DNA of 64,000 bases from positions 1 through 64,000 of the forward strand of contig JBFWWU010000016.1 of assembly GCA_050246015.1 (NCBI GenBank), read 5' to 3'. The stretch's first letter is position 1. Each line of letters opens with the position of its first letter. Below the pieces are notes generated by a model, which saw only the letters and a list, made by a program, of their open reading frames with translations, did no database searches and was not told the DNA's origin. The translations under genes and the position numbers were made by a program. Positions 26,113-34,105 of the stretch are shown here, piece after piece. The stretch is from JTS-AC122 sp050246015. Lineage in GTDB: Bacteria > Planctomycetota > Phycisphaerae > Phycisphaerales > UBA1924.

Positions 26113-26221
26113 GCTGTCCCCGCACGGAAGCCTGCATGGGTCGGGTCCCCAACTGCGGACCACCCTGGCGGGCGATGTCCGCTCTGGATCATCCCCGACA
26201 CTCAACTCGTGTCAAGTCGTC

Positions 26222-26240
26222 TGACAGGAAAACTGTGTCA
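26222..26240. promoter_or_regulatory. 19-bp palindromic operator at the XRE gene start
   Basis: TGACA-N9-TGTCA with core GGAAAACT. It ends 2 bp before the ATG of the XRE gene. A second site with the same arms, and the same core on the other strand, lies upstream of the integrase at 47106-47124. Confidence 0.6.
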
Positions 26241-26242
26241 AA

Positions 26243-26488
26243 ATGGCGACGAAGGCACAGCACAACCGCGGCTATCGGCGACTCCCGGACCTCCTCCGCC
26301 AGCTCCGGGAGGAGGCGGAGATGACCCAGCGCGACTTGGGGGCCAAGCTCCGCCGGCCGCAGTCGTGGATCTACAACTGCGAAACTGGAAATCGGCGGGT
26401 CGACCTGTCCGAGTTCTGCGACTGGTGCAAGGCGTGCGGGGTCGAGGTCATTGACGGCGTCGAACGCTTCCTGGCGGCTCGCACCTGA
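26243..26488 (+). CDS. XRE-family helix-turn-helix regulator
   Basis: 81 residues: one HTH domain (LPDLLRQLREEAEMTQRDLG, then AKLRRPQSWIYNCETGNRRV) and little else. Such small Cro/CI-type proteins bind palindromic operators as dimers. The palindrome abutting its start codon suggests autorepression. The near-identical operator before the integrase suggests that it also controls integration or excision, which is inference. There is no separate ribosome site, because the operator occupies that position. Confidence 0.88.
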   Translation: MATKAQHNRGYRRLPDLLRQLREEAEMTQRDLGAKLRRPQSWIYNCETGNRRVDLSEFCDWCKACGVEVIDGVERFLAART

Positions 26489-26498
26489 GCGGCACGGT

Positions 26499-26659
26499 TC
26501 AGAATGGCAGATCGTCTTCGCGCTGGCTCTTACGCGTCCGTGGCTTCCGGCTGCGAGGGGCGGCTGGGGGAAACTTCCAGACTTCCTCTTCTTCAGGCGG
26601 CCGCGCTGCAGCCGGCGCCGGAGCCGACTCGCTAGGCTCGCCCGCCTTCGGCGTTCTCA
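26499..26659 (-). other. Shifted-frame tail of the VirD4-like gene ending in an SSB-like peptide
   Basis: Directly after the TGA of the VirD4-like gene, the -1 frame stays open for about 53 codons with coding-like composition (SESAPAPAAARPPEEEEVWK) and ends QREDDLPF. The acidic DDLPF end resembles the C-terminal tip of single-strand binding proteins. There is no separate start codon in a good context. Either a recent frameshift or sequencing error has cut the tail off, or the frame is used by ribosomal frameshifting. Confidence 0.4.
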
Positions 26660-28609
26660 GAGCATGTTTCCGGTCAATGTGACTGAGCAATACAGAGAGC
26701 CGCGAGCTTTTTCTTCGACGTACGCCTGATACAGCAGCGCCACTCCGGCATTGCGGTGTACGAGTTCCTCGGTCACCCGGAGCAGATCCTCCGGATTCAG
26801 GTCCTCCCGCACCACGCTCCACCAGGCCGCCGCGGCGGCGCCCTCAACCGGCAGCCGGAGGCTGGGATCATCGAGGCGATTGAGAATGCGTTCCTCACTC
26901 CACGACGCTGTGTCCGATATGTACCACGGGCACGGAAGTGACCGCGTGACTACGAGGAGCGCCGTGCCGCCGTTCGTCCGTGAAACGCGGAGCGGCCTCT
27001 TGCGTAGGAGGTTAAGCGCCGGATCGTCTGTCCGCGCATGATCCAACACAGCTTCAAGCGCTGGAATTTGCCACGCGGCGGTCAGGTGGGCGAAGAACGG
27101 TGGACGCCCGGGCATGAACAATACGGAGTAGGGCCCGAAGATGGGGTGGGGAGGGCGATTAAGCTCGCCAGCTAGCAGCACCTGCCTGGGCAGGATATTC
27201 TCGGACCGACTCTTCGGCAGATAGTCGCCTGTCGCCGGGTCGAACTCCTCGCTCCGCAACCACACGCTCACGGTCATGAGGCCCGACCGGTGGGAGACGA
27301 ACTCCCGATCCGCTTCGGCGAGCGCGCCGACGGTCGCGATGGTCGAGAAGCCGTTCAGGAGCACACGCCCCGCGGACCCGTACACGAGATCGAGCTGGGC
27401 GAGTGACTGGACCGCCGCGATGATGGTCGCCCCTCGGGACCTGAGCGTGTTCACCTTGACATGCGCGTCGGGGATGCGGCCGAGGGCGCTCGCGAACTCG
27501 TCGATGATGATGGCCGCGGGCACCTTGAGCCGCCCGCTCGGCTCCGACTCGGCCTGCGTGATGAGCGCGTCCATGAGCTCGTTCACGAAGAGGGTGAGGA
27601 GGGGCCGGAGCGACGGCACGTCCGGCTCGTTCACCTCCACGATCAGGACGCCGCCGCCCTCCGCTATGAACTTCTTCAGGTCGAGCTCGGAGGGTCCTGT
27701 CGTGACCGCCCGCGTGAGCGCATCGAGAACGCCACAGTGGGCGAGCCGCATTGCAAGGTCCTGCATGATCGTTTCTGCGTTCTGCGACCCCGAGCCCAGA
27801 AACGACGCGAAACGGGCGAGTTGAGGAACGCCGGCGTAGCGGCCCGCGAACTCAACGAACTCAGGGAACGGGAGCCGCGACAACGTCCAGGCGTCATCGA
27901 GGCTCCGCACCGCGTCCGTCATGAGCATCCCGTGCAGGAGCTCGGTCGAGCTCTGTCGCCAAAAGGGGCTATCAGAATGACAGGAGGGCGACTCGGCAGT
28001 CTCGATAATCGCCCGCGCGAGGGCGAAAGCGTTGGCCGCCGACTTCCCGCCGATCGGGTTCCACCGCGCCGAGCGAGTCGGCGAGCGGAAGGCAAGAATC
28101 TTCGGCGTCGCGCCCGGGCGGGCACGGCGGGCGGCGCTCACCAGGACGCGAGTGAACGCTGGTCCCTTGGCGTTCACCACGACCAGCGTTCGGTTGGTCC
28201 GGGAGAGCAGCGAGTAGTAAAGCGGCAAGATGAACCGCATCGTCTTGCCCTCGCCGGTCTGGCCGAGGCCGAGAAGGTGACGGTCCAGAATGTCGCTGTC
28301 CAGGAGGGTGTTGCGAAACGGGTAGGCCGCGAGCTGGCGCCCATCCACGGAGGCCTCAAGCAGCGGGGTGAGGAGTAGTTCCACGCGCTCGTCGCCGCGG
28401 AGGGCCCCCTCGGCGCGTTTGAACTCTTCCTCGCTCGCGAGCTTGCCCGCCCCGTAGAGAGCGCACTGGTGGCGCTGGGGTCTCAAGGGCAACTCATCGG
28501 ACCTGTAAAGAGGTACGTCATGATAGCCATCGTTTCTTCCGAGTGTCACCGGACGCCTCCGTTCCGGACGCCAAGGCTTGCTCGGCGTGCTTGCTGAGCC
28601 CGGCACCAC
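26657..28609 (-). CDS. Second VirD4-like conjugation/DNA-transfer ATPase
   Basis: 650 residues. Walker A is GLGQTGEGKT (about residues 113-122), followed by FILPLYYSLLSRTNRTLVVV. Walker B is AAIIIDEFASALGRIPD, followed by GATIIAAVQSLAQLD. This is the TraG/VirD4 architecture, but distant from the ATPase at 20.0 kb. Unlike that gene it stands alone on the opposite strand. Start uncertain: ATG at 28609 or a later non-ATG start near LGRNDGYHDVP. The C-terminus may be longer in the -1 frame. The roles of two such ATPases in one element are unclear: one may serve DNA transfer and the other a protein substrate or a defence function. Confidence 0.8.
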   Translation of the reverse strand: MVPGSASTPSKPWRPERRRPVTLGRNDGYHDVPLYRSDELPLRPQRHQCALYGAGKLASEEEFKRAEGALRGDERVELLLTPLLEASVDGRQLAAYPFRNTLLDSDILDRHLLGLGQTGEGKTMRFILPLYYSLLSRTNRTLVVVNAKGPAFTRVLVSAARRARPGATPKILAFRSPTRSARWNPIGGKSAANAFALARAIIETAESPSCHSDSPFWRQSSTELLHGMLMTDAVRSLDDAWTLSRLPFPEFVEFAGRYAGVPQLARFASFLGSGSQNAETIMQDLAMRLAHCGVLDALTRAVTTGPSELDLKKFIAEGGGVLIVEVNEPDVPSLRPLLTLFVNELMDALITQAESEPSGRLKVPAAIIIDEFASALGRIPDAHVKVNTLRSRGATIIAAVQSLAQLDLVYGSAGRVLLNGFSTIATVGALAEADREFVSHRSGLMTVSVWLRSEEFDPATGDYLPKSRSENILPRQVLLAGELNRPPHPIFGPYSVLFMPGRPPFFAHLTAAWQIPALEAVLDHARTDDPALNLLRKRPLRVSRTNGGTALLVVTRSLPCPWYISDTASWSEERILNRLDDPSLRLPVEGAAAAAWWSVVREDLNPEDLLRVTEELVHRNAGVALLYQAYVEEKARGSLYCSVTLTGNML

Positions 28610-28821
28610 CGGCCGGTTACAAGGACTCCATCGGAAGCGATTCCCACACAGTGAAGTACGCAGCTCGGATTCTCAAGGCGTCCCGCACCCGTTCACTCAG
28701 TCCGTTAGATGGAGCAGCTCGGCTGTCGTCAAGACCGCCGCGATGCGAGACCAGTGCCCGGAACAAGCCCGACACCGCTGTCGTTCATTTCGGCATCAAC
28801 GCGCCCCCGGCAGACGGCACT

Positions 28822-28849
28822 GTGCACCATAACGTCCTTTATGGTGCAC
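28822..28849. promoter_or_regulatory. 11-bp inverted repeat in the gap before the VirD4-like gene
   Basis: GTGCACCATAA / TTATGGTGCAC with a 6-nt spacer, within the 368-bp gap 28610-28977 that otherwise shows no convincing gene. It may be an operator for the leftward VirD4-like gene or part of a terminator for the E1 operon. No T-run follows on the minus strand. Confidence 0.45.
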
Positions 28850-28977
28850 GGGAGGGTGAGTGAACTCGCGGGCTTGGCAGCGCCTCCGTGTCTCAAGTGT
28901 CGAGACATTCGTGCCAGCCTGAGCTTTTCAACTTGTAGGAAAAGCAACACCGCTTTTCTGCGCACCGAGTCCGAGCG

Positions 28978-30342
28978 CTAGGTCACGGCACGGGCTTGCT
29001 GGAAGCCGTTGACCAGCCGCGGTCGGAGCAAAGTGTCACGAATACGGTGGCGCCCAAGCTCACCGCTTCGGAGCTCAAGACCGTGAAAGGCGAATTGCTG
29101 ACCGCCTGAAACGATTCGAATGAGATCCGCCACCGCGAGCGCCCCGGTAACGGCCCCTACAAACGGCACGGCCACCGAAACGCCCGCGAGCTCAAGGTCA
29201 CCGCATCGCTTTTCTACGCGAACACGCCGGTAGTAGGCGTTGGTCGTCGCGAGCCGCTCGGCGCTTGCGCTCAGGGAACCGGGTTTCCAAATATCCTTCG
29301 CCTTGCCGCTTGTGAGCGGGAGCGTGTGAATCTCGATATCGTCGAAGCTCGACACGCTTCCGCCCACACCGACGACCACCGTCGCGTCGAAGCCCAGGTC
29401 ATCAAGAAGCCAACGTGGCCCTCCGCCATCAAAGGCGGCGATGCAGAGTGCCGGTTCCGAGATGTCGCGCCGAGTTCCTTCATCCACCCTGCGGTCCACA
29501 ATCCCCGGGTCAAATCCCCGGGCCTCCAAAAAACGGGCCGCAATCCACGTTTTTCGGCGCCCGGTATCCGCCTGCATCATGAGCGCCTGAGGGCCGAAGT
29601 TTGCGGGTACCGCCCGGTCGAAATCTTGAAGCAAGATCTGAACGCCGGAGCGTTCTTGGTACGGCAGCATCGACCAGGCCCACAAAACTCCCTGCCCAAG
29701 ATGTCCGAGGCCCATGAGCCATAGCTCCGCCGGCAGGTAGACTTGGCCAGGCCCAAGCGCCGCCGGATCATCGGCAGCTAGATCAGGCCGCCAGAGCGAT
29801 AGTCCCACCGGTCGATTGAGTGCTGCGGCATGCACACCGCAGACATCAAAGAATTTTTCAGCGAGGTATAGCCCCGCGCTGGCGACGCCTGTCAAAGCGT
29901 GTGAAGGACCGGGCGCAAGGCGGCCTGGCCAGTCTGGCGGCGCCAGATCTACGCACCACCCCCGATGAATAGCCCTGTACTGCCCGTCGCCGCCTCCGCC
30001 TAGGCACACGTCCGCGCTGGCGGGTGTTCCTGCCTCGATGCATTCGGCACCCATGACTCTGAGTGCCTCGCCCAGTGATGCCGTCGGCCAGGGAACTCGT
30101 AGCTTGGCCGCGAGCACTCCTTCCCCCGCTTGGACACGCAGCGGCCGCTTGAACACGCGGGGCATGAGGTTCACGAGCGTGAGCAAAAACGCCTGATCCG
30201 CCAAGGAGCCTCGAACCCCCTCGCCCGCCCAAACCGTCACTTGGGTCGCGGCCAGGATTGCTGAGGCCTGCTCCGGGTCGACCTGTCGCGAGTCGACGAG
30301 GAATTTTCCTACACGATCAAAGCCATCTGCTTCAGGGCGCAT
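28978..30342 (-). CDS. bilC-like: E1-like activating enzyme (ThiF fold) of a bacterial ubiquitin-like system
   Basis: 454 residues from the ATG at 30342, which follows TAGGAGA overlapping the stop of the JAMM gene. The C-terminal half has a ThiF/E1 adenylation domain: LWLMGLGHLGQG (nucleotide-binding loop, residues 211-218), LLQDFDRAVPANFG (Asp and Asn region) and DTGRRKTW (Lys264). A candidate catalytic Cys is C300 in SEPALCIAAFDGG. The first 200 residues have no recognised domain. E1 enzymes adenylate the C-terminal Gly of a ubiquitin-like protein. Together with the Ubl, E2 and JAMM genes it forms a complete conjugation and removal set. It is the last gene of the operon. Confidence 0.85.
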   Translation of the reverse strand: MRPEADGFDRVGKFLVDSRQVDPEQASAILAATQVTVWAGEGVRGSLADQAFLLTLVNLMPRVFKRPLRVQAGEGVLAAKLRVPWPTASLGEALRVMGAECIEAGTPASADVCLGGGGDGQYRAIHRGWCVDLAPPDWPGRLAPGPSHALTGVASAGLYLAEKFFDVCGVHAAALNRPVGLSLWRPDLAADDPAALGPGQVYLPAELWLMGLGHLGQGVLWAWSMLPYQERSGVQILLQDFDRAVPANFGPQALMMQADTGRRKTWIAARFLEARGFDPGIVDRRVDEGTRRDISEPALCIAAFDGGGPRWLLDDLGFDATVVVGVGGSVSSFDDIEIHTLPLTSGKAKDIWKPGSLSASAERLATTNAYYRRVRVEKRCGDLELAGVSVAVPFVGAVTGALAVADLIRIVSGGQQFAFHGLELRSGELGRHRIRDTLLRPRLVNGFQQARAVT

Positions 30343-30353
30343 GGTGGCGTCTC

Positions 30354-30866
30354 CTACAACAAGACGAGCTTCGCTCGCGCGGGTGCGGCCCGACGACTCC
30401 AACGTCTGCTTCCGTGGTACTCGTGCAGCCCAACACCGTCTAGAGTCCACCAGTGCGTCTGTGCGAACTTCGGCAGGATGATCGCAAGATGACCTGCCTC
30501 TGGAATCATCGGATTGGCTTGGTCTGAGTCGCTTTGGTCCACCCACTCGGTGGGATGGGTGTGGACATCGGCCACGACTCGGCGTTTCGACTCCCGACAG
30601 ATCTTCCAGAGCTTTGAGTACCCGCTGCTTGAAAACCGGATGATGCCGGACTCGAACGCATGGGGATCAAGCGCGTCGTAAGGCACGAAAGCGCGCGCCC
30701 GGTCGATTCCGCCTTTTCGCTCGCCGAGAATGAACGCTCCGCTTTCCCGACGCCCCATCCCCCGAGCGCGAAGATCCAGGACCAGCCGCCGCCAAAGGAG
30801 GAGCGGGACTTTGAGGGTCCGTTCAACGTCACACGCCGGTGTAGTTACGAGAGTTGAGGAGATCAT
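30354..30866 (-). CDS. bilD-like: JAMM/MPN+ deubiquitinase-like metalloprotease
   Basis: 170 residues from the ATG at 30866 (GAGG upstream), overlapping the end of the E2 gene by 38 bp. The JAMM motif is complete: E41 in ESGAFILGER, then H102-T-H104-x7-S112-x2-D115 (VADVHTHPTEW...SDSDQ). Such enzymes trim or remove ubiquitin-like modifiers. In Bil systems the equivalent enzyme is needed for defence. It lies between E2 and E1, not at the end of the operon as I recall for the standard bilABCD order. Confidence 0.85.
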   Translation of the reverse strand: MISSTLVTTPACDVERTLKVPLLLWRRLVLDLRARGMGRRESGAFILGERKGGIDRARAFVPYDALDPHAFESGIIRFSSSGYSKLWKICRESKRRVVADVHTHPTEWVDQSDSDQANPMIPEAGHLAIILPKFAQTHWWTLDGVGLHEYHGSRRWSRRAAPARAKLVLL

Positions 30867-31326
30867 AGACGGCCTCAAGGAGATCGACGATCGTGCGGCG
30901 CACGTGCCACACCTGACGCTTGTACGTCGTCGGCCAATCGCCGTGATCAGACAACGGCCGGCGGTCCATCGGATGATAGAGGCAGCTCCCCGGCGCCTCG
31001 GGCGGCCAATCGATTCGGAACACCTTCCCTACGTCTCCGCTTCCTTTCGGGTGGAGCGAGAGAGCGAGCGGCGCGTTTCGCTCGTAGTCCCACAGCCTCG
31101 AGGTCGGAGCCCGACTGGGGTACCCCTCACAGTTCACCTTTAGGAAAAACGCGGCCGGGCTATTCGGTCGAGCCGCGGCCGCGATCATGAACATGGCCTC
31201 AGGAAACTTCACCCCGGAGTCCATGTACTTCCACCGCCCCTCCGCCTCGCCGATAAGGAATGCGGCTGATTGCAGGTCTCCCCGCAACGCCGCTTCGTCG
31301 GGTGATGTGATTGTGATGTCGCTCAT
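30829..31326 (-). CDS. bilB-like: E2-like ubiquitin-conjugating enzyme
   Basis: 165 residues from an ATG that overlaps the Ubl stop (ATGA). E2-type features: NCEGYPSRAPTSRLWD, like the YPxxPP core, and SCLYHPMDRRP with candidate catalytic Cys115. The final helices (TIVDLLEAVYDLLNSRNY) resemble the E2 C-terminus. It would accept the activated Ubl from E1 and pass it to a target, for Bil systems a phage structural protein. The call depends on the operon context as well as the motifs. Confidence 0.82.
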   Translation of the reverse strand: MSDITITSPDEAALRGDLQSAAFLIGEAEGRWKYMDSGVKFPEAMFMIAAAARPNSPAAFFLKVNCEGYPSRAPTSRLWDYERNAPLALSLHPKGSGDVGKVFRIDWPPEAPGSCLYHPMDRRPLSDHGDWPTTYKRQVWHVRRTIVDLLEAVYDLLNSRNYTGV

Positions 31327-31871
31327 CCGTTCACCTTCGGACCCGGGACGAGCTCGACGCACAGGCTGCAACTTCCACGGGTAAGGAGCTCAGCAAGACG
31401 CGTATTGAGCTTGAGGTCATCCTCCGAGCCGCACAACCGGAGCTTGAGCGTCTCGGCATCCTCGCCCTCGAGATTCCAGTGCCGACGAGCCCACCGCAGC
31501 ACGCGACGGACCCGCGCGCTCGGCTGGAAGCGATGCACGACCGAGTCCTGTTGATACTGGATGGTCACTTCGACGCGACGGCAGCAAGAGCACACAATCC
31601 GCGCACCACGCCCGATTCCAAGGGTGGCGAGCGTCATCGAAAGCTTCTCGCCCCCGTGCTCGTCGTCTTCCCGCTCATCATCCTCATCGCCGTGAGCGTC
31701 CTTGGGGAAAAACGCGAGCATCCCCTCTTCGCCAGTCACACCGGCGCGTGCAAGCACGTCAGCCAACGTGTCGGTCCCCCGGGCACGTACCGGAGGTCCA
31801 TCCCCAACGCCCGACTTGGAGACAAACACCTGGAACTCTTCAACCGACTTCGCACCTTCAACAATGTCCAT
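31323..31871 (-). CDS. bilA-like: Ubiquitin-like modifier, two beta-grasp domains (ISG15-like)
   Basis: 182 residues. The first half (VEEFQVFVSKSG to about residue 95) and the second half (EVTIQYQQDSVVHRFQPSAR to the end) each show the strand-strand-helix-strand pattern of a beta-grasp fold, separated by an acidic linker (HGDEDDEREDDEHGGEK). The protein ends GPKVNG, a single C-terminal glycine and not GG. It is the first gene of a four-gene operon with 4-bp to 38-bp overlaps and a 12-bp gap before E1. Two fused ubiquitin folds are the hallmark of BilA in antiphage Bil systems; other multi-ubiquitin families are the alternative. Confidence 0.8.
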   Translation of the reverse strand: MDIVEGAKSVEEFQVFVSKSGVGDGPPVRARGTDTLADVLARAGVTGEEGMLAFFPKDAHGDEDDEREDDEHGGEKLSMTLATLGIGRGARIVCSCCRRVEVTIQYQQDSVVHRFQPSARVRRVLRWARRHWNLEGEDAETLKLRLCGSEDDLKLNTRLAELLTRGSCSLCVELVPGPKVNG

Positions 31872-31929
31872 CGCAATACACTCCGTTGTTCGTGGGACTG
31901 GCCGGCTAGCCCCGGACCAGCCCAGGTCC

Positions 31930-32033
31930 GGTACTATCGGCCCTCATCCAGAACATCCACGGCAAATAGTACCAAAATGTTCTCCTTCAGTCAAACAGGA
32001 ATGGATTTTTTGCCGAAAATGTTCTACAGTACC
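31930..32033. promoter_or_regulatory. Shared control region with interleaved repeats
   Basis: Between the leftward Ubl operon and the rightward XRE-ImmA gene. GGTACTAT (31930-31937) faces ATAGTACC (31966-31973), and AGTACC recurs at 32028-32033. AGAACAT (31950-31956) faces ATGTTCT at 31977-31983 and again at 32019-32025. The AT-rich stretch here contrasts with the GC-rich neighbours. The two interleaved repeat families suggest operators for the adjacent XRE protein controlling both directions. Confidence 0.6.
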
Positions 32034-32109
32034 CACTGAGCGGGGAAAATCAGCAACCGACCCCGCTGAGGCACCGCCCGACACCAACACCACCCCCTCC
32101 AAGGACTGC

Positions 32110-33384
32110 ATGGCACCGACTGAGCACTCACCAGCGACCGCATCGTTCGACCCAAAGGTCTTGGGCAGGAGATTGGCCGAGGCAAGGAGCAATGCCCGGC
32201 TGACCCAAGAACAGGTGGCCGATGCGCTCGGACTTTTGAGGACCGCTATTGCCCAGATCGAGACCGGCGCGCGGGCAGTGAGTTCCGACGAGTTGGTACG
32301 CCTCGCCCGGCTCTACGGCCGATCGATCGACTCATTCTTTGAAGCCGAGCCGGATGCGACCGTTGATGACGCGCTCACCGTGCTTGCTCGCATGGCGCCT
32401 CCGGTCCAGGGCGACGCTGAGACCGCCAAGTCCATCGGTGCCCTGATCGATGTGTGCCGAGCGGGTGCATCACTCAAGCGAGAGCTTGGTCTCAAGAACC
32501 ACGACGGTCCGCCAGCCTATGAGTGGCCGCAACCTCGCAACATGGGCGATGCGGTCGAACAGGGCAACATAGCGGCTGAGCAAGAGCGCAAGCGTCTGGA
32601 CCTCGGCGAAGCACCTGTTGCTGACATTCACGAACTCATCGCCAGGCAAGATATCTGGGCCGCGAGCGACCACCTTCCGGACGACGTCTCGGGCCTTTTT
32701 TTCAGTCATCAAGCGACAGGCATGGTGATCGTCATCAACCACGATCATCACCCTTGCCGCCAACGGTTCTCCTACGCGCACGAGTACGCCCACGCCCTCT
32801 TTGACCGAAAGCTCAAGGTCACCTACACCGCGAAGGACAACTCCACCAATTTGATCGAGGCCAGGGCCAATGCGTTCGCCGCGGCCTTCCTCATGCCCAA
32901 ACGAGGCGTGGAACTTGCCCTTGAGAGAGATGACAAGGGCAAGCCCAGCAAACACCTCTTCAGCATGTACGATGTCGCGAACGAGGGGGGCACGGACGTC
33001 GAGCGACGGACCACGGCCGCGTCCCAACGGTTGGGCGTAAAGGACGTAGCACGGCTCGCGTTGCACTTTGACGTGAGCTATCAGGTTGCATGCTTCCGGC
33101 TGAAATCACTGAGCTTCATCAACCAGGCCGAGCTCAACGAACTTCGAGACAGAGAGGAGGCCGCGCGGCTGTTTATGCGAATCGCCCGCGGCGATCAGGC
33201 CGCAGGGCAGGACCGCGAGACGGTGCTTCGCCAGAGGTTCAAGAACCACATCATCGCTCAGATGTTGCCGCTTATTTTGGAGGCATATCAGCGGGAGATC
33301 ATTTCGCGTGGAAGAGTTCTTGAGCTCTCTGCGCTTATCGGGGTTCAGGGCAGTACCATTCTTCAGATCGCGCAAATCCGGTGA
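32110..33384 (+). CDS. XRE-HTH / ImmA-IrrE fusion regulator
   Basis: 424 residues. An N-terminal HTH (LGRRLAEARSNARLTQEQVA, then RTAIAQIETGARAVSS) is followed by a linker and an ImmA/IrrE metallopeptidase domain with HEYAH (FSYAHEYAHALFDRK) and EARANAFAAAFLMPK. Fusions of this kind often act as self-contained repressor-protease switches or as antitoxin-like partners of toxins. It is directly followed by a PIN-domain gene, as in many such pairs. The divergent, repeat-rich region upstream suggests that it controls itself and perhaps the ubiquitin-like operon. ATG at 32110 has a plain AAGGA-type site. Confidence 0.88.
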   Translation: MAPTEHSPATASFDPKVLGRRLAEARSNARLTQEQVADALGLLRTAIAQIETGARAVSSDELVRLARLYGRSIDSFFEAEPDATVDDALTVLARMAPPVQGDAETAKSIGALIDVCRAGASLKRELGLKNHDGPPAYEWPQPRNMGDAVEQGNIAAEQERKRLDLGEAPVADIHELIARQDIWAASDHLPDDVSGLFFSHQATGMVIVINHDHHPCRQRFSYAHEYAHALFDRKLKVTYTAKDNSTNLIEARANAFAAAFLMPKRGVELALERDDKGKPSKHLFSMYDVANEGGTDVERRTTAASQRLGVKDVARLALHFDVSYQVACFRLKSLSFINQAELNELRDREEAARLFMRIARGDQAAGQDRETVLRQRFKNHIIAQMLPLILEAYQREIISRGRVLELSALIGVQGSTILQIAQIR

Positions 33385-33405
33385 CCGTCGCAAGGACCTC
33401 GCGGC

Positions 33406-33930
33406 ATGCCCAGCCTTCCAGACAGACATTGTCTGCTCGATTCGAGCGTACTTGTGAACTTCCTTGCCGTCGGCCGGATGGACGTGCTGGCGGATCTGCC
33501 CATGCAGGTGTTTTACGTGACGCCGCACGTTGACGACGAGATCTCGCATCACTATCCGCAACAGCGAAGCCGGCTTTCTGCCGCCTTGGAGAACGGCTCG
33601 TTGCGGCCGACCCGTATCGAAGGTGTGGAGCTAGTAATCTTCACCAAGCTCGTGGGTTTGAATCTTGGCTACGGCGAGGCGGCCGCTATCGCTGGAGCGT
33701 TTTGCCGGGGATGCTCCGTGGGTCTTGATGACCGAGTAGCCCAGCGCCGCGCAAGGGAGCTCTCGCCGGATCTTCCCATCGTGACCACAAAGGATCTGCT
33801 TCTCGATGCGATCGCCTGTGGGACTTTGACCGTGAAACAGGCCGACACGATCAAGGGGGATCTTGAGACACTCTATCGGTTCAGGATGCCCGGCTTTGGC
33901 AGCTTTGCGGAGCTGCTGTCCGACAACTAG
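33406..33930 (+). CDS. PIN-domain protein (putative RNase toxin)
   Basis: 174 residues, starting 21 bp after the XRE-ImmA gene. PIN features: the N-terminal acidic strand CLLDSSVLVNFL, then GLNLGYGEAAAIAGAF with the central Glu, VGLDDRVAQRRARE with the second Asp pair, and IVTTKDLLL. PIN nucleases cleave RNA. Coupled to an HTH-ImmA protein, it forms a two-gene unit likely to act as a toxin-antitoxin or defence pair, which is inference. Confidence 0.8.
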   Translation: MPSLPDRHCLLDSSVLVNFLAVGRMDVLADLPMQVFYVTPHVDDEISHHYPQQRSRLSAALENGSLRPTRIEGVELVIFTKLVGLNLGYGEAAAIAGAFCRGCSVGLDDRVAQRRARELSPDLPIVTTKDLLLDAIACGTLTVKQADTIKGDLETLYRFRMPGFGSFAELLSDN

Positions 33931-34105
33931 ACCGCAGTAGTTCGGAACCTGACAGTGGCGTTGGATGCCGGACGCTCTGCCTCACGGCTGAAGCAGTCGG
34001 CCACGGACTTCGCCACACCGGCACAAGATAGGCACCCCCGCAACGCGCGTTTCCCACTGCGCTCCGCCTCTTGCGCAGATTTGCGAGCTCGGTCACTCAT
34101 GAACC

